Shown here: in pieces, positions 23,044 to 30,452 of the stretch
Layout of the letters: each line of letters begins with the position of its first letter
Numbering within the stretch: the stretch's first letter is position 1
Source: an uncultured Collinsella sp.
Lineage (GTDB): Bacteria; Actinomycetota; Coriobacteriia; Coriobacteriales; Coriobacteriaceae
Length of the DNA: 36,053 bases
Direction: 5' to 3'
NCBI GenBank assembly: GCA_900752215.1
Contig: CAADUO010000038.1
Location: forward strand, 1-36,053
The notes under the pieces: generated by a model
The model's database searches: none
Seen by the model: the letters and a program-made list of their open reading frames with translations, nothing else
Told to the model about the DNA's origin: nothing
Position numbers and translations under genes: made by a program

Positions 23044-23682
23044 CTATTCAGCGCGCTTGATAGGATGACGAACCACAGTCTTAAGTTTCTCCGGTGCACA
23101 TTTGCGTGGATCGGAGAGATAGATTTCGTGATGTAAACGGGTGTCTGAGAAGTCGGGGACATAGCCCTGCTCGGTCGCGTATTCATGCATGGCGTCTACG
23201 GTCGCCGGCTCGCTGTCGTAGGGTCCGGTATGCATGCATTGAACGCAGAGCCCCTCGTCAACTTTAAGCAACTCGACGGCGGAAAAGTCCAGTTTCTTTT
23301 TGGCCGTGGCTTCCGCGACTGCCCAGTCAAAGTCATCTCGGGTGACGAAATCGGGCAGGCGGATACACGAGATAAAGTTGAAATCGTCCTTGCGTACATA
23401 ATCGATGTCGCCGCTCGGGGAGTCTTGCCACCAGAAACCCTCGAGCGGAGGTACCACAAAGTCGAAATAGCCTTCGATACTCCTTGAGCCTTTCTTCGAC
23501 ATCTTGACGGTATAGGCGATGCCGTAAAGCAGTGGCAGGGCGTTTTGATACTCGCCACCTTCGGTATTTGGGTCGCCCTTTCCGCGAACGGCAACGTAGC
23601 TCATAGGCGGGACAGTTACGATACTCGGCTTGCTCGCAGGTCTGTAGAGCTCCTTGCATTCCTTCTTAAAGTCGAATGCCAT
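23044..23682 (-). CDS. GyrI-like small-molecule-binding domain protein
   Basis: The 212-residue protein matches the GyrI-like family: PSIVTVPPMSYVAVRGKGDPNTEGGEYQNALPLLYG near the N-terminus and HHEIYLSDPRKCAPEKLKTVVRHP at the C-terminus. Such stand-alone domains bind small hydrophobic or cationic compounds and some protect gyrase. In E. coli the related SbmC/GyrI is SOS-induced. Here a perfect SOS-box-like palindrome lies 57 bases upstream, which supports damage- or drug-linked expression. The start has AAAGG about nine bases upstream. It is read toward clc but separated from it by 170 bases. Confidence 0.82.
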   Translation of the reverse strand: MAFDFKKECKELYRPASKPSIVTVPPMSYVAVRGKGDPNTEGGEYQNALPLLYGIAYTVKMSKKGSRSIEGYFDFVVPPLEGFWWQDSPSGDIDYVRKDDFNFISCIRLPDFVTRDDFDWAVAEATAKKKLDFSAVELLKVDEGLCVQCMHTGPYDSEPATVDAMHEYATEQGYVPDFSDTRLHHEIYLSDPRKCAPEKLKTVVRHPIKRAE

Positions 23683-23738
23683 GTTGGCCGCCTTTCTGCG
23701 TATTGGCCTGCCTAGATAACGGAATCATATCATAGAAA

Positions 23739-23752
23739 CGAACAGCTGTTCG
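23739..23752. promoter_or_regulatory. LexA (SOS) box-like palindrome
   Basis: CGAACAGCTGTTCG is a perfect palindrome of the CGAAC-N4-GTTCG form recognised by LexA in Gram-positive bacteria and Actinobacteria. On the minus strand TATGAT (23729-23724) lies nine bases downstream as a likely -10, so the box covers the -35 region of the GyrI-like gene promoter. Confidence 0.65.
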
Positions 23753-23864
23753 AATGATTTGGCTGACAGATTGAGATGCGTGCGTTGTGTTTGGCGGTCG
23801 GCCTGACCCAATCGATGATTTCTCTGCCTCCCCGGCGCCTCATCTATAGCTGCCGTTTCCCCAT

Positions 23865-23904
23865 ATAAAACCTGCCAAAATGAACCTGTCCCTTTTTGGT
23901 CGGT
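23865..23904. repeat. AACCTGCC hairpin repeat, copy 1
   Basis: ATAAAACCTGCCAAAATG, then AACCTGTCCC, then TTTTTGG forms a stem-loop that recurs at 29839, 34296 and 35535. This copy lies about 50 bases before the ABC transporter ATPase gene and has a degenerate right arm (GGTCGGT). Confidence 0.6.
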
Positions 23905-23953
23905 GCGAAATGGGTAATACTAAAGAGTTATCCGACCAGATGGGAACCGATCG

Positions 23954-24655
23954 ATGGCCTATATCGAATTTAAAGACGTCATCAAAGCATACGGCGAGGG
24001 CGATGCCCGCATTCACGCGCTCGACGGCGCGAGCTTTACCGTTGAGCGTGGCGAGCTTGCCATTATCCTGGGCGCTTCGGGCGCCGGTAAAACCACGGCG
24101 CTCAACATTCTGGGTGGCATGGATACGGTAACCTCCGGCACCGTGACGGTGGACGGGCGCGACGTGAGCTCCGCCAACGAGGCACAGCTCGTGGAATACC
24201 GCCGCGCCGACGTGGGTTTTGTCTTTCAGTTCTACAATCTGGTTCCCAACCTGACGGCGCTCGAAAATGTTGAGCTTGCGGCGCAAATCTGCCCCGATTC
24301 GCTCGATGCCGAGCAAACGCTTTGCCAGGTTGGCTTGGGTGAGCGCCTCGCCAACTTCCCGGCGCAGCTTTCGGGCGGCGAGCAACAGCGCGTGTCCATC
24401 GCCCGCGCGCTGGCCAAGAACCCCAAGCTACTTTTGTGCGACGAGCCCACGGGTGCACTCGACTACAAAACCGGCAAGCAGATCTTGCAACTGTTGCAGG
24501 ACACCTGTCGCAAACAGGGCATTACGGTCATTATCATCACCCACAACTCCGCGCTGGCGCCCATGGCCGATCGCCTGATCCGCTTTAAGAACGGTCGCGT
24601 GGAGAGCGAGACGGTCCAGCAAAATCCCGTGCCTATCGAGACGATCGAGTGGTAG
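23954..24655 (+). CDS. ABC transporter ATP-binding protein (MacB/LolD type)
   Basis: The 233-residue ATPase has Walker A GASGAGKTT (40-48), the Q-loop in VFQFYNLVPN, the signature LSGGEQQR, Walker B LLLCDEPT and the switch histidine in ITHNSAL. The FQFYNL and LTALENV segments are typical of the MacB/LolD/FtsE-like class. The permease starts six bases after its stop codon, so the two form one operon and one exporter, powering efflux or extrusion of a hydrophobic or peptide-like substrate. The ribosome binding site is modest (GGGAA). Cytoplasmic, peripheral to the membrane. Confidence 0.93.
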   Translation: MAYIEFKDVIKAYGEGDARIHALDGASFTVERGELAIILGASGAGKTTALNILGGMDTVTSGTVTVDGRDVSSANEAQLVEYRRADVGFVFQFYNLVPNLTALENVELAAQICPDSLDAEQTLCQVGLGERLANFPAQLSGGEQQRVSIARALAKNPKLLLCDEPTGALDYKTGKQILQLLQDTCRKQGITVIIITHNSALAPMADRLIRFKNGRVESETVQQNPVPIETIEW

Positions 24656-24660
24656 CGCCC

Positions 24661-27426
24661 ATGGACCAAGACCGCCAAAACAGCCTACGCCGCGACGCGC
24701 AGAACACGGAGCGCGAGCAGGATTTTACGACCTACCGCACTGCCCAAAGCTCAAACGACATGGTGCCGACGGTGTTTCGCCGTGGCATCTATCGCACAAT
24801 CCGAGGCAGTCTTAAGCGCTTCCTATCTATCGTGGTCATCACCGCGCTCGGCGTGAGCGTGATGTGCGGTCTTAAGGCGGGCTGCGAGGATCTGTGCGAT
24901 TCGGTCGACGCCTACTTTGACCAGCAGAATGTCTACGATATCAACGTCCAGTCGACTTATGGCCTGACTGACGATGATCTCGACGCCATCCAAGAGGTCG
25001 ATGGCGTCGAAACGGCCGAGGGCATCTACACCGAGACCGCCTACACCGCCGTGAGCACAACGCGCGAGCGCGTGGTCGTGCAAAGTCTCTCCAAGGAGAA
25101 CATCGATCAGCCGGTGCTCGTGAACGGCGATTTGCCCGAGAGCGCCGATGAGGTCGCGGTGACTTCGAAGTTCCTGAAGGCTTCGGGTAAAAAGCTCGGC
25201 GATACGGTGAGTTTTGCCGTCAATGACGCGAGCTCGTCCAATCAAAGCGCCAAGGACCAGTTTGCCGCGGGCGATTACACCATTACGGCCGAGGTCCTCG
25301 ACCCCACTGATGTAAGTTCTGACTCGACAGTCAACGCCTTTCGCGCTGCTTCGGCGGCGGACTATAAGTTCTATGTGAGCGAGGACGCCGCGACATCTTC
25401 TTCCTACTCCGCGGTCCACGTGATCGTCGAGGGAGCCAAGAGCCTCAACTCCTATTCGGATTCCTACGCGGCAAAGATCAATGAGGTCAAGGGCAATATC
25501 GAGAAGATCCGCGAGGAGCGTGAGAAGGCGCGCGCTCAGGAACTGACGGTCGACACGCCGGCAAGCTTGGATGCGGCCGAGCGCCAGGCGAATATGCTCT
25601 TTGGGATTGAGCAGGACAACATCAATCGCATGGCCGAGGGCAGCGACGAGCGTGCGCAGGCGCAAGCCGACCTGGACCAGCGCCGTGCCGCCGCCGACCA
25701 GCAGTTTGCCGATGCCCGCGCCGAGCTCTCTGACCTTGGTGAATGCACCTGGTACATCCAGGACCGCGGCAATATCGCAAGCTACTCGAGCGTGGAGAGC
25801 GATAGCTCGTCAATTGAGGCCATCGCCACGGTGTTCCCGTTCATCTTCTTTATCGTCGCCGTGCTTATCAGCCTCACCACCGCCACGCGTATGGTCGAGG
25901 AGGAGCGCACGCTCATCGGCCTGTATAAGGCACTCGGTTATTCGCGCGGACGCATCCTGTCCAAATACGTGGACTATGCGCTGTGGGCTTGTCTGATCGG
26001 CGGCGTGCTCGGCAATATCATCGGATTTGTGGGCCTGCCGCTGTTCCTGTTTACGGTGTTCGACGACATGTACTCGCTGCCCCAGATGCTGCTTTCGTAC
26101 GACATCGTGTCGTCGATTGTGTCGGTGGCGCTGTTTGCCGTGGGCGTGGTGGGCGCCACGATTATCGCCTGCCGCCACGAGATGGCCGAGACCCCGGCCT
26201 CGCTCATGCGCCCCAAGGCTCCGCGCGCCGGCTCGCGCATTCTGCTCGAGCGCATCGGCTTTATCTGGCGCCGCATGGGCTTCCTAAACAAGGTGGCAGC
26301 ACGTAACCTGTTCCGCTACAAAAAGCGCGCCTTTATGACCATCTTTGGCATCGCGGGTTGCACCGCGCTTGTGATCTGCGGTATGGGTATTCGCGACACG
26401 TCGGTCGCGCTTTCGCCCAAGCAGTACGGCCACGTCACGCGCTACGATCTGCTGGCGGTCGCCAATCCCGACGATTTTTCGCAGACGCGCGCGGCGCTCG
26501 ACGAGCGAAGCGCGGTCAAGGATTCCGGTGTGACCGTAACTTCGACGCTGCCGATCATGACTGACAACGTTACCTTTACGTTTGGCGGCAAGAGCGAGAC
26601 CGTGCAGCTGATCGTGGTGCCCGATGACCGCACGAACGATCTGGACGACTACGTTCGCCTTGAGGATGAGTCCAAAGAGCCGCTGTCTTTGCGTGACGGA
26701 GACGTGTATCTGAGTAAGAGTTCACAGCTGGTGCTGGGGATTCAGCCGGGCGATACGGCACACGTCCAGGATTCGTCGCTCAATGTTGCCAAGGTCAAAG
26801 TCAGTGACATTTCGCTTAACTATCTGGGCAACACGCTTTACATGACGCAGGGCACCTATGAGCGCGCGTTCGGTCGAAGCGCACGCCTCAACGGCGTCTT
26901 TGTGCTGCTTAAGGGCTCGTCGGCCGACCAGATTGCGTTTAGCAAGAAGCTTAAGAGCGACGGTTGGCTCACCATCTCGAGCACGGCCGAACATTGGCAG
27001 AACTACGAGGCGAACTTTACGATCATCAATTCGGTCGTGGTGCTCGTGACCTTTATGGCGGCATGCCTGTCGTTTGTGGTGGTGTTTACGCTGTCCAACA
27101 CGAATATCTCCGAGCGCGAACGCGAGCTGGCGACTATCAAGGTGCTGGGCTTCCGCCGTGGCGAGGTGCACCATTACGTCAACAAGGAGACGTTGATCCT
27201 CACGGCAATTGGCGCCGCGCTGGGCGTGCCACTGGGCGGCTTGCTGGCCGAGAGTTTTACGTACATTTTGCAGATGCCGTCGCTGTACTTTGACGTTGAG
27301 GTCGAGCCGCTAAGCTACGTGCTCGCCGTGGTGCTTTCCTTTGGCTTTACGTTTATCGTCAACCTCGCCACCAATCGTACCCTCAACAAGATCGACATGG
27401 TCGGCGCCCTCAAAAGCGCCGAGTAA
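24661..27426 (+). CDS. ABC transporter permease with two FtsX domains
   Basis: A 921-residue membrane protein. One membrane helix lies near residues 45-65, followed by a large extracellular region (about 70-380) with a charged, probably coiled-coil stretch (about 270-350). A first FtsX domain (about 385-510; FPFIFFIVAVLISLTTATRM) contains the ERTLIGLYKALGYSRG loop. A second extracellular domain (about 560-790) leads to a C-terminal FtsX domain with ERELATIKVLGFRRGEV. This is the layout of Gram-positive MacB-like or peptide-resistance exporters. The start at 24661 is preferred; a GTG at 24649 overlaps the ATPase gene. The last codons (KSAE, stop) are duplicated inside the repeat at 29888. Confidence 0.92.
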   Translation: MDQDRQNSLRRDAQNTEREQDFTTYRTAQSSNDMVPTVFRRGIYRTIRGSLKRFLSIVVITALGVSVMCGLKAGCEDLCDSVDAYFDQQNVYDINVQSTYGLTDDDLDAIQEVDGVETAEGIYTETAYTAVSTTRERVVVQSLSKENIDQPVLVNGDLPESADEVAVTSKFLKASGKKLGDTVSFAVNDASSSNQSAKDQFAAGDYTITAEVLDPTDVSSDSTVNAFRAASAADYKFYVSEDAATSSSYSAVHVIVEGAKSLNSYSDSYAAKINEVKGNIEKIREEREKARAQELTVDTPASLDAAERQANMLFGIEQDNINRMAEGSDERAQAQADLDQRRAAADQQFADARAELSDLGECTWYIQDRGNIASYSSVESDSSSIEAIATVFPFIFFIVAVLISLTTATRMVEEERTLIGLYKALGYSRGRILSKYVDYALWACLIGGVLGNIIGFVGLPLFLFTVFDDMYSLPQMLLSYDIVSSIVSVALFAVGVVGATIIACRHEMAETPASLMRPKAPRAGSRILLERIGFIWRRMGFLNKVAARNLFRYKKRAFMTIFGIAGCTALVICGMGIRDTSVALSPKQYGHVTRYDLLAVANPDDFSQTRAALDERSAVKDSGVTVTSTLPIMTDNVTFTFGGKSETVQLIVVPDDRTNDLDDYVRLEDESKEPLSLRDGDVYLSKSSQLVLGIQPGDTAHVQDSSLNVAKVKVSDISLNYLGNTLYMTQGTYERAFGRSARLNGVFVLLKGSSADQIAFSKKLKSDGWLTISSTAEHWQNYEANFTIINSVVVLVTFMAACLSFVVVFTLSNTNISERERELATIKVLGFRRGEVHHYVNKETLILTAIGAALGVPLGGLLAESFTYILQMPSLYFDVEVEPLSYVLAVVLSFGFTFIVNLATNRTLNKIDMVGALKSAE

Positions 27427-27783
27427 CCTGCCTGGGATTCAAGCTGTAGCGAGCTGTAATGTCCCACACCCGCATTTTTGCATAACCCGCCCCGCCGATT
27501 GCATATTTCGGCGGGGTGGTTGCTTTTTGCCCGCGGGTACCCCAGGGGGCGACGTGCAAATTCCGGAGTATTCAGCATCCCGGAGCCCGCGGGTGCGGGA
27601 GCGGGCGCACAAAACAGCGCTTAAAGTCCTGATTCTGAGCCCCCAACGCCTCAAGAGCCGCTCGTTTTTTACAGGATGCGGCCCATGGCGCCTGCCTTTC
27701 GCCCAAAATCCAGTATGCAGGTGCCCTCGGCTGCTGAATACTCCAAAAAATGCACGCCGCATCCTACTCCACGCACCCGCAGC
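27411..27783. repeat. Duplicated 373-bp element, copy 1 (permease tail plus intergenic)
   Basis: This stretch, from the last codons of the permease through the intergenic region, is repeated at 29888-30262 with most positions identical by eye and nearly the same length. It holds a terminator, then imperfect inverted repeats GGAGTATTCAGCA (27565-27577) and TGCTGAATACTCC (27732-27744). Extended similarity gives a 218-base inner unit from 27546 to 27763. Frames through it encode no recognisable protein. It may be a MITE-like element or structured RNA. Confidence 0.7.
27490..27527 (+). terminator. Terminator of the ABC exporter operon
   Basis: CCCCGCCGA pairs with TCGGCGGGG around TTGCATATT, followed by TGGTTGCTTTTTG. 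It lies 64 bases after the permease stop codon. The same hairpin is present in the second copy at about 29970-30007. Confidence 0.7.
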
Positions 27784-27810
27784 TACTCTGCGAGTGCGTG
27801 GCCTAATAGT

Positions 27811-27878
27811 AAGTTGCGGTGGAATAGTTCCCGTTTATGGCTCTGCTATGCCAAACGGGAACTATTCCACCGCAACTT
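27811..27878. repeat. Palindromic intergenic repeat, copy B
   Basis: Perfect 26-base arms (27811-27836 and 27853-27878), including GTTGCGGTGGAATAGTTC and its complement, enclose a 16-base loop. This is the best conserved of the three copies in the window. Confidence 0.88.
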
Positions 27879-28061
27879 ATCGAGAGGGCTCTTGGTTGTT
27901 ATTTGCACTGACATTTGTCATGAAATGGCAGGTCGTTAGGGGTTGCTACTGGTAGTTGCGGTAGGGTTGGGGCAGATTCTAACTAGAAATGGTGGTCGCT
28001 ACCGGTTGTTCTCGGCATACTCGGCTCATTCGATTACGGTCACCACATGAAAGGAACTGCC

Positions 28062-28982
28062 ATGGATCTTGCGATGGCGCAGCGGCTCGTTGATCGCCGC
28101 AAGGCTGCCGGGCTTTCTCAGGAGGCCCTTGCCGCCCAGCTGGGTGTAAGCCGCCAGGCTGTCAGTAAATGGGAGCGCAGCGAATCCTCGCCCGATACCG
28201 ATAACCTTATTGCGCTCGCCGCGCTGTATGGCGTGTCGCTGGATGAGCTGTTGTATGGGAAGGCAGTGGATAGCACTGATGAGGCACAGGACAGCGACGC
28301 CGGCGCCGAAGCTTCAGATAAGGCTGAGGAGGCTGAGGCTTCTACTGAGCACGCTGGTTACAGCGATAAGCCACTTGTCGATATTTCCCTCGCGCGCGGC
28401 ATCCACGTTATTGACCCCAACAAAGGCGAAGAGGTTCATGTTGGCTGGAATGGCATCCATGTGGCTAACGAGCGCAAGGGTGAAGAGGTCCATGTGGGGC
28501 CAGGCGGATTGCATATCGATACGCTTGAGGACGATGGACATAGTGTGCATACCAATGACGACGGCACCGTCACCATCGACGGCGAGACTTTTTCCAGCTG
28601 GAAGGAAGCACGTGACAAGCTCGACCATCATGGCAAGCATTTCCACACCAAGGTCGGACGTATGTGGAACAAATTCCCCTTCCCCGCGCTTGTCGCCCTC
28701 GCCTATCTGGTGCTCGGCATTGTCTACGGCACATGGGCTACGGGACTCTTCCTCGTCTTTTTGATTCCCGTCTATTACGCGATTGGTGACTTTGTCGATC
28801 GACGCCATTTGTCAAAGCTTATTGAATGCGTCTATCCAGTAGCCGCCATTGCATGGTTTCTCTATATGTGGCTTTGCCTGGGGCAACCCCATCCCGCCTG
28901 GGCCATCCTCATCACGATTCCCGTCATAAAGGCGCTCATGCGCTGGTGCCGCAAACAATGGAAGCATCGCGAGCGAGCCTAA
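28062..28982 (+). CDS. XRE-family regulator with C-terminal membrane segments
   Basis: The 306-residue protein has an N-terminal XRE/Cro HTH (residues about 4-58; RRKAAGLSQEALAAQLGVSR, AVSKWERSESSPD). An acidic linker (about 68-105) and a histidine/glycine-rich segment with repeated KGEEVHVG...GIHV-type motifs (about 115-170) follow. The C-terminal part carries three or four hydrophobic helices (about 205-295). It is probably a membrane-tethered transcription factor or sensor. ATG 28062 is preceded by AAAGGA; the ATG at 28047 lies upstream of that site. Target genes are unknown; the ABC exporter upstream is a candidate by proximity only. Confidence 0.83.
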   Translation: MDLAMAQRLVDRRKAAGLSQEALAAQLGVSRQAVSKWERSESSPDTDNLIALAALYGVSLDELLYGKAVDSTDEAQDSDAGAEASDKAEEAEASTEHAGYSDKPLVDISLARGIHVIDPNKGEEVHVGWNGIHVANERKGEEVHVGPGGLHIDTLEDDGHSVHTNDDGTVTIDGETFSSWKEARDKLDHHGKHFHTKVGRMWNKFPFPALVALAYLVLGIVYGTWATGLFLVFLIPVYYAIGDFVDRRHLSKLIECVYPVAAIAWFLYMWLCLGQPHPAWAILITIPVIKALMRWCRKQWKHRERA

Positions 28983-29036
28983 ACCATCCCAGCCCGACAG
29001 CAGCACCCAACTAGTACCCCCCCCGCCCATCCCTCC

Positions 29037-29107
29037 TAAGTTGCGGTGATATAGTTCCGGTTTTAGCCTTGAGTAGTCGAATTTAGGAACTATTCCACTG
29101 CAACTTA
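29037..29107. repeat. Palindromic intergenic repeat, copy C
   Basis: TAAGTTGCGGTGATATAGTTCC (arms slightly diverged) faces GGAACTATTCCACTGCAACTTA across 27 bases. It belongs to the same family as the copies at 12040 and 27811 but has three or so mismatches between its arms. Confidence 0.78.
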
Positions 29108-29158
29108 CGAATGATCGGAGCGGCTACAGCACAAGCGTCGGCGTTCGTTTGATGGTCC

Positions 29159-29318
29159 GCCACGAAAAGGGGCTATCTACTACGTTTAACTCGATGGGGC
29201 CAACCATGACCGCCTTATTCGAAAATCGACAGTCCTTCTACCTGCGGTTTTATTTTTCGTTTTCCCGGCATAGTTGAAGGCATCCAATAAAACGTAGTAG
29301 ATAGGCCCGTTTTGTGGC
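29159..29318. repeat. 160-bp element with 30-base imperfect inverted ends
   Basis: The left arm 29159-29188 (GCCACGAAAAGG then TATCTACTACGTTTAA) matches the complement of the right arm 29289-29318 with few differences; the core TATCTACTACGTTT is perfect. The 100-base interior shows no gene. The size and ends resemble a miniature inverted-repeat element. No flanking duplication is obvious. Confidence 0.6.
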
Positions 29319-29436
29319 ATACGACCCATTCAAGCCCAATCTCGAAGGCTAAAGAGAGCCTCTCATCCACGCCTGCGAGCGAAAACCAAATAGAATGAAA
29401 GGCAAATGGAAAGCCCGTTTGACGAGCGGAGAACAT

Positions 29437-29757
29437 ATGCGCGACGTAGCCGAAAGCGACTGGAAGCTGTTTAAGAAAATGCTTCCTCAATGGCAAGAGC
29501 GTTATATGGAAAAGCTCATCGGCCGGTACGTTGAGATGCTGAACGGCGACAGCGAAGCGTCCAGTAGATTTTGGGCGCTAGAAGAGCGTATCAATGGGGA
29601 TAAGCTGTCCTCAGGAGTGCTGGTGAACGACCTTCGCCGCAGTACAATGCACCGTGAGATAGCCAATTTGCTTATCGACAGCGTGATTACCCTCGACGAT
29701 CTTGACGGTTTTACCGAAGACATTAAAAGCTATGCGCAACACTGGACTGGCCAGTAA
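29437..29757 (+). CDS. Conserved hypothetical protein of 106 residues
   Basis: The predicted protein is soluble, alpha-helical and charged (WKLFKKMLPQWQERYMEK, then SSRFWALEERINGDK and ITLDDLDGFTEDIKSY). It resembles a family of small uncharacterised proteins common in gut bacteria, recalled by pattern and not checked. ATG 29437 has CGGAG at good distance; an upstream ATG at 29395 lacks a ribosome binding site. It sits alone among repeats. No function can be assigned. Confidence 0.65.
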   Translation: MRDVAESDWKLFKKMLPQWQERYMEKLIGRYVEMLNGDSEASSRFWALEERINGDKLSSGVLVNDLRRSTMHREIANLLIDSVITLDDLDGFTEDIKSYAQHWTGQ

Positions 29758-29838
29758 GAGCACTGAACGACAGACATTCCCAGCAAAGCGGGGCAAACGC
29801 CGGGCCACCTAATGGTTGTCCGGCGTTTGCCCAGATTA

Positions 29839-29875
29839 ACCTGCCAAAGATGAACCTGTTCCTTTTTGGCGGGTT
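29839..29875. repeat. AACCTGCC hairpin repeat, copy 2
   Basis: AACCTGCCAAAGATGAACC and the following TTCCTTTTTGGCGGGTT form a stem-loop of the same family as 23865 and 34296. It abuts a further dyad GGGTTACTCGGC/GCCGAGTAACCC (29871-29906) at the start of the duplicated 375-bp element. Confidence 0.6.
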
Positions 29876-29887
29876 ACTCGGCACTTT

Positions 29888-30262
29888 TAAGAGCGCCGAG
29901 TAACCCGTTCTGGGATTCAAGCTGTAGCGAGCCACCGACGCGCCCACAGCCACTAAATTGCATAAACCGTCCTGCCGATTGCATATTTCGGCGGGGCGGT
30001 TGCTTTTTGCCTACGGGTAACCCAGGGGGCGGCGTGCAAATTCCGGAGAATTCAGCATCCCGGAGTCCGCGAGTGTGGGAGCGGGCGCACAAAAGCGCAT
30101 TGAAAGCCTGACTTTGAGCTCCGGCGCCTCGAGGACCGCTCATTTTTTTGCAGAATGCGGCCCGCGGCGCCTGTCTCTCGCCCAAAATCCAGTATGCAGG
30201 CCCCCTCGGCTGCTGAATACTCCCAAAAATGCACGCCGCATCCTACCCCAGGCACTTGCAGC
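29888..30262. repeat. Duplicated 375-bp element, copy 2 (carries permease-tail remnant)
   Basis: It matches 27411-27783 in order and length, including the codons for KSAE and stop of the ABC permease, the GCCGATTGCATATTTCGGC hairpin and the 218-base inner unit (30026-30243) with its inverted ends. The permease tail here is detached from any permease gene, so this copy arose by duplication of an operon end. Frames across it differ by shifts from copy 1, arguing against a protein. Confidence 0.7.
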
Positions 30263-30267
30263 AAGAA

Positions 30268-30452
30268 GACGAATAGCCTCGGCCTCCCCGGTTACCGCAG
30301 GAGGCCCCAGGGCTTGCCTCCCAAATCTTTCCGCAGGACGGAAGGATCCCGCCGCGCGAAGCGCACGGCGGGATCCTGACATGTCCGAGGACGATTTGGG
30401 AGGCAAGCCCTGGGGTCTCCGATGAGAGCAGTTTCGGCCGAGGCTATTCGTC
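30268..30452 (-). ncRNA. Long palindrome with conserved internal loops, downstream of pfkA (copy 3)
   Basis: A 185-base nested palindrome. The outer arms GACGAATAGCCTCGGCC (30268-30284) pair with 30436-30452, the middle arms carry CCCCAGGGCTTGCCTCCC, and the inner arms AGGATCCCGCCG, with a GCGCTTCGCGC tip on the minus strand. Between middle and inner arms the sense strand reads GTCCTCGGAC opposite GTCCTGCGGAAA, the same loop pair as in copies 1 and 2. The outer right arm overlaps the pfkA stop codon, as copy 1 does with thrB. No T tract follows. Confidence 0.6.

Noticed and set aside
27439..27762. A minus-strand 107-residue frame in the duplicated element, similar to frames in the second copy.
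   Set aside because: The similarity follows from the DNA duplication. The frame is broken by shifts in copy 2, and no start or domain is convincing.
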